Below, in pieces: positions 49,292 to 56,968 of a DNA stretch of 64,000 bases; position 1 is the stretch's first letter, and each line of letters starts with the position of its first letter. The stretch is from positions 4,712,001 through 4,776,000 of the forward strand of contig NZ_CP075896.1 in NCBI RefSeq assembly GCF_018604545.1. The letters run 5' to 3'. The stretch comes from Streptomyces koelreuteriae. GTDB taxonomy: Bacteria > Actinomycetota > Actinomycetes > Streptomycetales > Streptomycetaceae. Both the position numbers and the translations under genes were made by a program. The notes under the pieces are model-generated. The model had not been told where the DNA came from. It did no database searches and saw nothing but the letters and a program-made list of their open reading frames with translations.

Positions 49292-50410
49292 TTGGAATTC
49301 GGCATCTTCGTACAGGGATACGTCGGCAAGCGGGCCGAGACCGACCCGCTCGCGGAGCACAAGGCGCTGATGGAGGAGACCGAGTACGTCATCCAGGCGG
49401 ACAGGTCCGGCTTCAAGTACGCCTGGGCCTCCGAGCACCACTTCCTGGAGGAGTACTCGCACCTCTCCGCCAACGACGTCTTCCTCGGGTACCTGGCGCA
49501 CGCCACCGAGCGGATCCATCTCGGCTCGGGCATCTTCAACCCCCTCGCGCCCGTCAACCACCCGGTGAAGGTCGCCGAGAAGGTCGCCATGCTCGACCAT
49601 CTCAGCGAGGGACGCTTCGAGTTCGGCAGCGGGCGCGGGGCCGGATCGCACGAGATCCTCGGGTTCCTGCCGGGCATCACCGACATGAACCACACCAAGG
49701 AACTCTGGGAAGAGACCATCGCCGAGTTCCCCAAGATGTGGCTCCAGGACGAGTACGCCGGCTTCCAGGGCAAGCACTGGTCGCTGCCGCCGAGGAAGAT
49801 CCTTCCGAAGCCGTACGGGAAGTCCCACCCGGCGATGTGGTACGCGGCCGGGTCGCCGCCGTCGTACGCCATGGCCGCGAGGAAGGGGCTCGGCGTGCTC
49901 GGCTTCAGCGTGCAGAAGGTCTCCGACATGGAGTGGGTGCTGGAGCAGTACAAGTCGGCGATCGTGGACGCGGAGCCGGTGGGGGACTTCGTCAACGACA
50001 ACGTGATGGTGACGACCACGGCGATCTGTGCGCCGACCCATGCGGAGGCTGTGCGGATCGCGGCGAGCGGGGGGCTGCACTATCTGCCCTCGCTGGTGTT
50101 CCGGTACCACGACACGTTTCCGCGGCCCGAGGGGTTTCCGGTGTGGCCCGAGACGCTGCCGGAGTACACCGAGGAGTTCGTGGAGGTGCTCATCGAGGAG
50201 GAGCTGCTGATCTGCGGGGATCCCGATGAGGTGCTGCGGCAGTGTGAGCGGTGGGAGCGGGCCGGGGCGGATCAGTTGAGTTTCGGGTTGCCGGTGGGGG
50301 TGCCGAAGGAGGAGACGTTGCAGACGATTCGGTTGGTCGGGGAGTACGTGATTCCGAAGATCGATACGGATCCTGTGCATCGGACCTCGCGGTGCCGTCA
50401 GGGGGTTTGA
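49292..50410 (+). CDS. LLM-class flavin monooxygenase (large type)
   Basis: A 372-residue luciferase-like enzyme: MEFGIFVQGYVGKRAETDP, SEHHFLEEYSHLS (His about 50), LDHLSEGRFEFGSGRGAGSHEILGF, and WYAAGSPPSYAMAARKGLGVLGF. The TTG start gives a canonical N terminus and no better start exists. This type usually binds FMN and acts with a flavin reductase; the 17370 gene could provide it. Two operator copies lie upstream. The 3' end is followed by the dispersed Streptomyces repeat (50447). Confidence 0.87.
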   Translation: MEFGIFVQGYVGKRAETDPLAEHKALMEETEYVIQADRSGFKYAWASEHHFLEEYSHLSANDVFLGYLAHATERIHLGSGIFNPLAPVNHPVKVAEKVAMLDHLSEGRFEFGSGRGAGSHEILGFLPGITDMNHTKELWEETIAEFPKMWLQDEYAGFQGKHWSLPPRKILPKPYGKSHPAMWYAAGSPPSYAMAARKGLGVLGFSVQKVSDMEWVLEQYKSAIVDAEPVGDFVNDNVMVTTTAICAPTHAEAVRIAASGGLHYLPSLVFRYHDTFPRPEGFPVWPETLPEYTEEFVEVLIEEELLICGDPDEVLRQCERWERAGADQLSFGLPVGVPKEETLQTIRLVGEYVIPKIDTDPVHRTSRCRQGV

Positions 50411-50446
50411 GCGTTCGTTGGCGGGTGCGGCGTTCGTTGTGGCTTG

Positions 50447-50468
50447 TCGCGCAGTTCCCCGCGCCCCT
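50447..50468 (+). repeat. Dispersed Streptomyces intergenic element, copy 2
   Basis: Same 20-base core as at 7055-7074, followed here by AGGTGACC. Lies between the LLM stop and the amidohydrolase-3 start. Confidence 0.6.
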
Positions 50469-50506
50469 AGGTGACCCGCACCACCCCACATCGAGAGGTG
50501 AGGCCA

Positions 50507-52237
50507 ATGCTCGATCACGTCATCCAGGGTGTGACCGTCGTGGACGGGACGGGCGCCCCGGCGTACACCGCCGACGTCGGCATACGGGACGGGCGTATCG
50601 CCGTCATCGGTCAGGTCACCGAGGAAGCCCGCACCACCGAGGACGCCGCCGGTCTCGTCCTCGCCCCCGGCTTCGTCGACCCCCACACCCACTACGACGC
50701 CCAGCTCTTCTGGGACCCGTACGCCACGCCTTCGCTCAACCACGGTGTCACCACCGTCGCAGGTGGGAACTGTGGGTTCACGCTGGCGCCGCTGAACCCG
50801 GAGCGGCCCGAGGACGCCGATTACACGCGCCGGATGATGTCGAAGGTCGAGGGCATGGCGCTGGTGGCGTTGGAGGAGGGGGCGCCGTGGAGCTGGCATT
50901 CGTTCGGGGAGTATCTGGACGCCCTGGAGGGGCGGATCGCGGTCAACGCCGGGTTCATGGTGGGGCACTGTGCGCTGCGGCGGTATGTGATGGGGCCCGA
51001 GGCGGTGGGCGGGCAGCCGAGTCAGGGGCAGCTCGCCGAGATGGTGCGGTTGCTGCGCGAGGCCATGGACGCCGGGGCCTGGGGGTTCTCCACCACCCAG
51101 TCGAGCAGCCACTCCGACGGCGACGGGCAGCCGGTGGCCTCCCGGCATGCGGGGCCGGCCGAACTGCTCGCGCTGTCGCGGGCCGTCGGTGAGCACGAGG
51201 GCACGCAGATCGAGGCGATCGTCGCGGGCTGTCTGGATCAGTTCAGCGACGCCGAGATCGATCTGTTCGTGGAGATGAGCGCGGTGGCGGGGCGGCCGCT
51301 GAACTGGAACGTGCTGACGGTCGACGCGTCCGTACCCGAGCGCGTGCCCCGGCAGCTCCTCGCGAGCGAGCAGGCGCGGAAGGCGGGCGGGCGGGTCGTG
51401 GCGCTGACCATGCCGATCCTCACGCCGATGAACATGTCGCTGGGTACGTTCTGCGCGCTCAATCTCATCCCCGGGTGGGGGCCGGTGCTCGCGCTGCCCG
51501 TGCCCGAGCGGATCGAGAAGCTGCGTGATCCGGCCGTCCGGGCGGAGCTGCTGCGCCGGGCCACCTCCAAGGAGGCGGGCGTCTTCCGGCGGCTCTCCAA
51601 CTTCGGGCGGTACGTCATCGGCGACACCTACAGCGACGCCAACGACGGGCTGACCGGGCGCGTGGTGAGGGACATCGCCGAGGAGCGCGGCCAGGAGCCC
51701 TTCGAGTGCCTGGTGGAGATCTGCGCCGCCGATGATCTGCGTACGGTGTTGTGGCCGATGCCGACCGACAACGACCCGGCGTCCTGGTCGCTGCGGGCTC
51801 AGACCTGGAGCCACGAGGACGTGCTGCTCGGCGGGTCCGACGCGGGCGCCCATCTGGACCGGATGTGCGGGGCGCCGTACACGACCCGGTTCCTCGGGGA
51901 CTGTCTGCGGGGCCGGAAGCTGGTCGCTCTGGAGCAGGCCGTGCGGATGCTGACCGACGACCCGGCCCGGCTCTTCGGCCTGCGGGAGCGGGGGCGGGTA
52001 CGGGAGGGCTGGCACGCGGACCTCGTCCTGTTCGACCCGGAGCGGATCGACGCGGGCCCGGCCACCCTCGTGCACGACCTGCCCGGCGACAGCCCGCGAC
52101 TGGACTCCCGCGCGCTCGGCATACGGGCCGTCTGGGTCAACGGCGTCGAGGCGATCCGGGACGACGTGGTGACCGGTGCCGTACCGGGGCGGGTGCTGCG
52201 CTCGGGTCGGGACACGGAGACGGTGAGCACCAGGTGA
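50507..52237 (+). CDS. Amidohydrolase (N-acyl-D-amino-acid deacylase family)
   Basis: A 576-residue amidohydrolase-3 type enzyme: composite beta-domain VIQGVTVVDGTGAPAYTADVGI, metal ligands His60 and His62 in GFVDPHTHYDAQ, GGNCGFTLAPL, and a late GGSDAGAHLDRMCGAPYTTRFLGDCL with the catalytic Asp. ATG 50507 with SD GAGAGGTGAGG. Actual D-aminoacylases are a minority of this family; ring-opening hydrolases also occur. It overlaps the aldehyde dehydrogenase by GTGA. No operator copy in the 96-bp upstream gap, but read-through from 49292 is possible. Confidence 0.85.
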   Translation: MLDHVIQGVTVVDGTGAPAYTADVGIRDGRIAVIGQVTEEARTTEDAAGLVLAPGFVDPHTHYDAQLFWDPYATPSLNHGVTTVAGGNCGFTLAPLNPERPEDADYTRRMMSKVEGMALVALEEGAPWSWHSFGEYLDALEGRIAVNAGFMVGHCALRRYVMGPEAVGGQPSQGQLAEMVRLLREAMDAGAWGFSTTQSSSHSDGDGQPVASRHAGPAELLALSRAVGEHEGTQIEAIVAGCLDQFSDAEIDLFVEMSAVAGRPLNWNVLTVDASVPERVPRQLLASEQARKAGGRVVALTMPILTPMNMSLGTFCALNLIPGWGPVLALPVPERIEKLRDPAVRAELLRRATSKEAGVFRRLSNFGRYVIGDTYSDANDGLTGRVVRDIAEERGQEPFECLVEICAADDLRTVLWPMPTDNDPASWSLRAQTWSHEDVLLGGSDAGAHLDRMCGAPYTTRFLGDCLRGRKLVALEQAVRMLTDDPARLFGLRERGRVREGWHADLVLFDPERIDAGPATLVHDLPGDSPRLDSRALGIRAVWVNGVEAIRDDVVTGAVPGRVLRSGRDTETVSTR

Positions 52238-53685
52238 CGAGAGAACAGGCGCTGTTCGTCGGCGGCTCCTGGGTGGAGCCGGACGGCGGGCACTACGCGG
52301 TGATCGACCCGGCGACCGAGGAGACCGTCGGGTGGGCGCCGGAGGCCTCGCGGGAGCAGGTGCTCGCGGCCTGTGCCGCGGCCCGCGAGGCCTCCGGGCC
52401 GTGGTCACGGACCTCCCCGGAGGAACGGGCCGCGGTCCTCGGCCGGGCGGCGGACGTCATCCGGGAACGTCTCGTGCCGTACGCCGAGCTGGCCCGGGCG
52501 GAGACCGGAGCGACCACGGCCACCGCACGCGCCCTGCAGGTCGGGGTCGCCGCCGCCCGCTTCCGGCGCTACGCGCGCGTGGAGCCCGCCGAGTGGGCGA
52601 TCCCGCCCCAGATCAACGAGGCCGGGCCCATGGGCCGGGCGGGGGTGATGGGCGCGCTGGCCGTCCGGCAGCCCGTGGGGGTCGTCACCTGCGTCACCTC
52701 GTACAACAACCCCTGGGCCAACCCGGCCGGCAAGATCGCCCCCGCCCTGGCCATGGGCAACACGGTGGTGGTGAAACCCGCCCCGCAGGACCCGCTGTCG
52801 GTCTACCGGATGGCGGAGGCGCTGGAGGCGGCGGGCGTGCCGCCGGGCGTGGTGAACGTGGTCAGCGGATCGCGGACGGAGGTCGGTGAGGCGGCCGTGG
52901 AGTCGCCGGACGTCGACATGGTCAGCTTCACCGGCTCGACGGCGGTCGGGCAGCGCATCGCCGAGGTCTGCGGGCGCGGTATGAAACGGCAGTTGATGGA
53001 GCTGGGCGGCAAGGGCGCGGCGGTCGTCTTCGATGACGCGGACCTCGGCTCGGCCGTGGCCGGCATCGGGACCACCTTCTCCTTCTACAGCGGCCAGATC
53101 TGCACGGCACCGACGCGGGTGCTGGCGCAGCGCGGGGTGTACGACCGTCTCGTCGAGCAACTGGCCGCCTACGCGGGCCGGTTGAAGGTCGGTGACCCGG
53201 GGGAGCGGGACACGGTGGTGGGGCCGGTGATCTCGGCCGTGCACCGCGACCGCGTCGAGTCGTACGTCGAACTGGGCCGCAAGGAGGGCGCGGTGGTCGT
53301 CGCGGGCGGTGAACGCCCGGCCCTCCCCACGGGCTTCTACATCGCCCCGACCCTCCTCGCCGGCTGCACCAACGACATGCGCGTGGCCCGCGAGGAGATC
53401 TTCGGCCCGGTCGTGACCGTCATCCCCTTCGAGGAAGAGGAGGAGGGTGTGGAACTGGCCAACGACACCGACTACGGCCTCATCGACTACGTCTGGTCGG
53501 GAGACGTGGCCCGCGCCTTCCGGGTGGCGCGGCGGCTGCGGGCCGGCGGGGTCGGGATCAACACCGTCGGCCGCAACATGGAGGCGCCCTTCGGCGGCTT
53601 CAAGCAGAGCGGGGTCGGCAGGGACGTCGGCTCGTACGCCCTGCACGCCTACAGCGAGGTGCAGGCGATCGTCTGGCCGGGCTGA
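52234..53685 (+). CDS. Aldehyde dehydrogenase (NAD(P)-dependent)
   Basis: A 483-residue ALDH, GTG start overlapping the previous stop. Catalytic Cys290 in SGQICTAPTRV, general-base Glu256 in LMELGGKGAAVVF, coenzyme motif FTGSTAVGQRIAE, and substrate-binding EEIFGPVVTVIPF. Converts an aldehyde, possibly released by the retro-aldolase, to the acid. Final motif PFGGFKQSGVGRDVG is canonical. Convergent with the F420-family gene at 53692 with a 6-bp gap containing a small hairpin. Confidence 0.9.
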   Translation: MTREQALFVGGSWVEPDGGHYAVIDPATEETVGWAPEASREQVLAACAAAREASGPWSRTSPEERAAVLGRAADVIRERLVPYAELARAETGATTATARALQVGVAAARFRRYARVEPAEWAIPPQINEAGPMGRAGVMGALAVRQPVGVVTCVTSYNNPWANPAGKIAPALAMGNTVVVKPAPQDPLSVYRMAEALEAAGVPPGVVNVVSGSRTEVGEAAVESPDVDMVSFTGSTAVGQRIAEVCGRGMKRQLMELGGKGAAVVFDDADLGSAVAGIGTTFSFYSGQICTAPTRVLAQRGVYDRLVEQLAAYAGRLKVGDPGERDTVVGPVISAVHRDRVESYVELGRKEGAVVVAGGERPALPTGFYIAPTLLAGCTNDMRVAREEIFGPVVTVIPFEEEEEGVELANDTDYGLIDYVWSGDVARAFRVARRLRAGGVGINTVGRNMEAPFGGFKQSGVGRDVGSYALHAYSEVQAIVWPG

Positions 53686-53691
53686 GGCTGC

Positions 53692-54084
53692 TCAGCCGTC
53701 CAGATCCACCCGCACCGTCAGCAGATCCGTCCCGAACGCCCGCACGCCCAGGCCGTTGAAGCGGGGCAGCCGCCGCAGCCGCGCCACGGGGTCGTCGTCC
53801 GGCACCAGATGGGCGGTCCCCGGGTGCCACCGCCCCCGGATCCGCACCCGTACCCGCGGATCGGCCTGGATGTTGCGGACGTACTGCGACCGCTCACCGA
53901 ACTCCGACACCAGCCAGAAGGAGTCCCCGACGCGCCGCCCGCCCACCGGCGTCTGCCGGGCCAGCCCGGAGACACGGCCCCTGGTCTCGATGACCGTCTG
54001 CAGGGGCAGACGGCGCAGGAGCGGATTGATACGGCGCTGGAAGGCGGTGGCGGCGCGGAACCTGACGTCGGCGAGACGGGACAT
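53692..54084 (-). CDS. DDN-like deazaflavin-dependent nitroreductase family protein
   Basis: A 130-residue FDOR-A-type protein: VIETRGRVSGLARQTPVGG, FWLVSEFGERSQYVRNIQADPRVRVRIRGRW and GTAHLVPDDD. ATG 54084 has SD GAGGAG. These proteins bind F420 and reduce quinones or enones. It is the second DDN-like protein in this window (see 30410). Confidence 0.82.
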   Translation of the reverse strand: MSRLADVRFRAATAFQRRINPLLRRLPLQTVIETRGRVSGLARQTPVGGRRVGDSFWLVSEFGERSQYVRNIQADPRVRVRIRGRWHPGTAHLVPDDDPVARLRRLPRFNGLGVRAFGTDLLTVRVDLDG

Positions 54085-54144
54085 CGTCAGCGGACTCCTC
54101 GGCATGTGAGGGCGGGCAGGGTGTACATCGCTAATCGCTAGTCG

Positions 54145-55662
54145 CTAACGTCCCAGGAAAATCGGGTTCGTGAACGCCGCCAGCGCCCCGGGGAGCGGCC
54201 CCGCCGCCGCCTCGTGCCGTACCTCGGCCCGTACGTACGCCGCGTAGGACGGCGTCGTGCGCCACTCCACGACCCCCGCCCCGGCCACCGGCAGTGGCGC
54301 GCTCGTGTGCAGCACGCCCTGGTCGGTGACGAGGCGGACCGTGCAGCGCGGGGCGCCGGTGACCTCCAGACGGACGGTGACCGGGGTGTCGCGGTCCACC
54401 CGCAACCGCCCTCCGATGCCCGCGTGCTCGCCGCGCCCGCCGGACACCTGGAACGACAGCGCGAGCCTCGCGGACTCGGCGACGTACGACCGTCCGGCCC
54501 GGATGCCCTCCTGGATCGCCCGGCGGGTCAGGTCGTCGGCCAGGACGACCGTCTGGGGGCTGCCGACGGGGTCCGGGTCGCGGTGGGCGTCACTGCTGCC
54601 CATCGCGGGGATCCAGTCCCGCCCGTCCCGTACGGACGCCACGAGCATGCTGTCCCAGTCGGCCAGCGTCACCTCGTCGTCGGGCGTGTAGGGGCCGTTC
54701 CACACCTCCACCGCGTCCGCCTCGCCGAAGCCGAACTTCCAGTTGCAGCCGACGCAGGTGGCGTGCGGATGGGCCGGGACGACCAGGCCTCCGGCGCGGC
54801 GGATCTGGCGGGCGAACCGGCCGAAGCGGTTGTCGCGGGCACGGTAGCGCCAGTCGACGAAGGTGCCCGGCTCGGTGCCGAGCGCCACCACGTGCCCGTT
54901 CCGGGTGGTGATCTCCTCGCCCAGCATGACCAGCAGGTCGTCCCCGGCGACATCCGCCCAGTGCGCGTGCGCCGAGTGCGTGTTGTGCTCGGAGGAGTTG
55001 ATGAAGTCCAGCCCCGCCGCCCGCGCCAGGGCCCCGATCTCGGCGGGGGTGCGGCGGCCGTCGGAGTACCAGGAGTGCAGATGGCAGTCGCCCCGGTACC
55101 AGGCACGCCCCCGCCCCTTGGCCCGCTCGGGCGGGTACACCGGCTCCACCGCCTCGCCCGGCTCGCCGTACGTCAGCGTGATCGTGATCTCGTACGACAG
55201 GCCCTGCGGGGCGACCGTGTACGGGCCGAGCGCGATGTGCCAGGTGCCCTCGCGCACCGGGCCCGGGAGGTAGCCGGGCGTCGCGTCGTCGGCGCGGAGG
55301 AAGAACTCGGTGCGCGCCCCGCCCGACCAGCCCCGGAAGCCCCGGCCGCCGAGTTCGGTGCCGCGGTCGTCGAAGACGCCGATGTCGAGGGCGTTGCCGG
55401 TCGTGCCCGCCGGGACGGACGGCCGGTCGTAGGTGTAGGCGACCTTGATCTCCCGGACCCCGGCCGGGACCTCGACGGGCACGTACACGAAGTCGGGGGA
55501 GCCGGGCGGCAGGGTGCCCCGCACGGTTCTGCTCTCCTGACCGCCCTCGGCGGCTGCGGCGAAGCTCACGCTTCCCAACGTAAGCGCGGCGGCGGCTCCC
55601 GTCACGAACAGGGCGCGCCGGGCGAGCCCGCCGTGGTTGTCCTCATGCTGGTCCTCGCACAT
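54145..55662 (-). CDS. Secreted PHP-domain metal-dependent phosphoesterase (CehA/McbA-like)
   Basis: A 505-residue protein with a probable Tat signal (GGLARRALFVTGAAAALTLG). A N-terminal beta-sandwich (about 45-170) precedes the PHP domain (about 185-390): GDCHLHSWYSDGRRTP (metal ligands HxH, D), INSSEHNTHS, VVPAHPHATC and GSSDAHRDPDP. A C-terminal beta domain follows. CehA/McbA family members hydrolyse phosphodiesters or carbamates; the fold binds three metals. ATG 55662 with SD GGGAGC. Not evidently part of the catabolic regulon. Confidence 0.82.
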   Translation of the reverse strand: MCEDQHEDNHGGLARRALFVTGAAAALTLGSVSFAAAAEGGQESRTVRGTLPPGSPDFVYVPVEVPAGVREIKVAYTYDRPSVPAGTTGNALDIGVFDDRGTELGGRGFRGWSGGARTEFFLRADDATPGYLPGPVREGTWHIALGPYTVAPQGLSYEITITLTYGEPGEAVEPVYPPERAKGRGRAWYRGDCHLHSWYSDGRRTPAEIGALARAAGLDFINSSEHNTHSAHAHWADVAGDDLLVMLGEEITTRNGHVVALGTEPGTFVDWRYRARDNRFGRFARQIRRAGGLVVPAHPHATCVGCNWKFGFGEADAVEVWNGPYTPDDEVTLADWDSMLVASVRDGRDWIPAMGSSDAHRDPDPVGSPQTVVLADDLTRRAIQEGIRAGRSYVAESARLALSFQVSGGRGEHAGIGGRLRVDRDTPVTVRLEVTGAPRCTVRLVTDQGVLHTSAPLPVAGAGVVEWRTTPSYAAYVRAEVRHEAAAGPLPGALAAFTNPIFLGR

Positions 55663-55776
55663 GCTGCTGCTCCCAAGGTGTGTCGTCAGGTGCCGTGCAA
55701 CCCTTGTATTCAGCCGTGAACTCCCGGGCACGGGAAGGGGATCGGCGGCTTTCGCCGATACGGCACCCGAGATTTG

Positions 55777-55788
55777 CCGACCGGTCGG
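55777..55788. promoter_or_regulatory. 12-bp perfect palindrome CCGACCGGTCGG
   Basis: A perfect dyad between the divergent PHP-domain and LLM genes, 37 bp upstream of ATG 55826. Similar ACCGACCGGTCGGT sites are recognised by several TetR-family repressors. No regulator is adjacent. Confidence 0.5.
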
Positions 55789-55825
55789 TATGTACAGTCG
55801 GCCGTCGCTCGGGTAGGGATGCTTC

Positions 55826-56680
55826 ATGCGCATCGCCGTAACGATCTTCCTCACCGACGAGACGATCACCCCGACCCGGCTCGCCCGGGAGCTGGAGGGC
55901 CGCGGATTCGCCGGGCTGTATCTGCCCGAGCACACGCACATCCCCGTCGAGCGGACCACCCCGTACCCGGCGGGCGGCGAGCTGCCGCGCGAGTACGGCC
56001 GTACGCTCGACGCGTTCGTGGCGCTCGGCCAGGCCGCCGCCGTCACCGAGCGGCTCGGGCTCGGCACGGGCATCACGCTCGTCGCCCAGCACGATCCGAT
56101 CGACCTGGCCAAGCAGGTCGCGACCCTGGACCATCTGTCCGGCGGCCGGTTCACCCTCGGGCTCGGCTTCGGCTGGAACGTGGAGGAGGCCGCCGACCAC
56201 GGTGTGCGGTGGAGCACCCGGCGCGAGCTGGGCCGGGACCGGATGGCGCTGATGCGGGCGCTGTGGTCGGAGGAACCGGTCGCCTACGAGGGGGAGTTCG
56301 GCGGGGTCCGGGCCAGTCACGCGCACCCCAAGCCCGTGCAGAAGCCGCGCGGCCCGGTCGTGGGCCCGCGCACGCTGCTCGGCGGGGCCGCCGGGCCCAA
56401 GCTGTTCGACCACATCTGCGAGTACGCCGACGGCTGGCTGCCCATCGGCGGCCGCGGGCTCTCCGAGTCCCTGCCCCGGCTGCGCACGGCCTGGGCCGAG
56501 GCGGGCCGCGACCCCGAGGCCCTCCAGGTCGTCCCGTACGCGGTCCATCCGACTCCGGGGAAGCTCGCGCACTATGCCGATCTCGGTGTCGAGGAGGTGG
56601 TGGTGCAGTTGCCTCCGGCGGAGGAGGCGGAAGTGCTGAAGGCGCTGGACGATCTGACCGGGTATCTTCCAGGTACCTGA
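55826..56680 (+). CDS. LLM-class F420-dependent oxidoreductase
   Basis: A 284-residue LLM protein: MRIAVTIFLTDETITPTRLARELE, GLYLPEHTHIPVERTTPYP, TLDHLSGGRFTLGLGFGWNVEEAADHGV and LGGAAGPKLFDHICEYADGWLPIGG. Close to the Mycobacterium F420-dependent enzyme group. Monocistronic, 39 bp before a small membrane-protein gene. It may be regulated through the palindrome at 55777. Confidence 0.87.
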   Translation: MRIAVTIFLTDETITPTRLARELEGRGFAGLYLPEHTHIPVERTTPYPAGGELPREYGRTLDAFVALGQAAAVTERLGLGTGITLVAQHDPIDLAKQVATLDHLSGGRFTLGLGFGWNVEEAADHGVRWSTRRELGRDRMALMRALWSEEPVAYEGEFGGVRASHAHPKPVQKPRGPVVGPRTLLGGAAGPKLFDHICEYADGWLPIGGRGLSESLPRLRTAWAEAGRDPEALQVVPYAVHPTPGKLAHYADLGVEEVVVQLPPAEEAEVLKALDDLTGYLPGT

Positions 56681-56718
56681 CAACTCTGTCGGGCCGAACG
56701 GGGGAGCGGCACCGCGTC

Positions 56719-56925
56719 ATGAGATTCGCCTGGTTGGCCTGGCTCGTGCAGCACTTCGACGACTACGGCTACAGCCAAGGTCTGCTGCCCTCCGCGATCG
56801 GCACGCTGGCCGTGCTCGTGACCGCCGCGCTGGTCTGGTTCGCGCTGCACCGCAACAGGCCGGCCGCCCTGGCCGCTGCCGGGCTCACGTCCGCCCTGGG
56901 AATTGGATGGCTGGCCTTCCACTGA
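56719..56925 (+). CDS. Small membrane protein
   Basis: A 68-residue protein with two hydrophobic segments, AIGTLAVLVTAALVWFAL and the C-terminal AALAAAGLTSALGIGWLAF. GGGAGC precedes the ATG. Codon bias is Streptomyces-like. Function unknown. It precedes fbiC by 43 bp. Confidence 0.55.
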   Translation: MRFAWLAWLVQHFDDYGYSQGLLPSAIGTLAVLVTAALVWFALHRNRPAALAAAGLTSALGIGWLAFH

Positions 56926-56968
56926 CGCGGCTCACCCGGGTTGATCAGCGCACTCGTATGCTCGAAGG

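Noticed and set aside
56688..56703. CTGACAACTCTGTCGG dyad after the LLM gene
   Set aside because: Spacer length and right arm do not match the operator, and the position is directly after the stop codon of the LLM gene.
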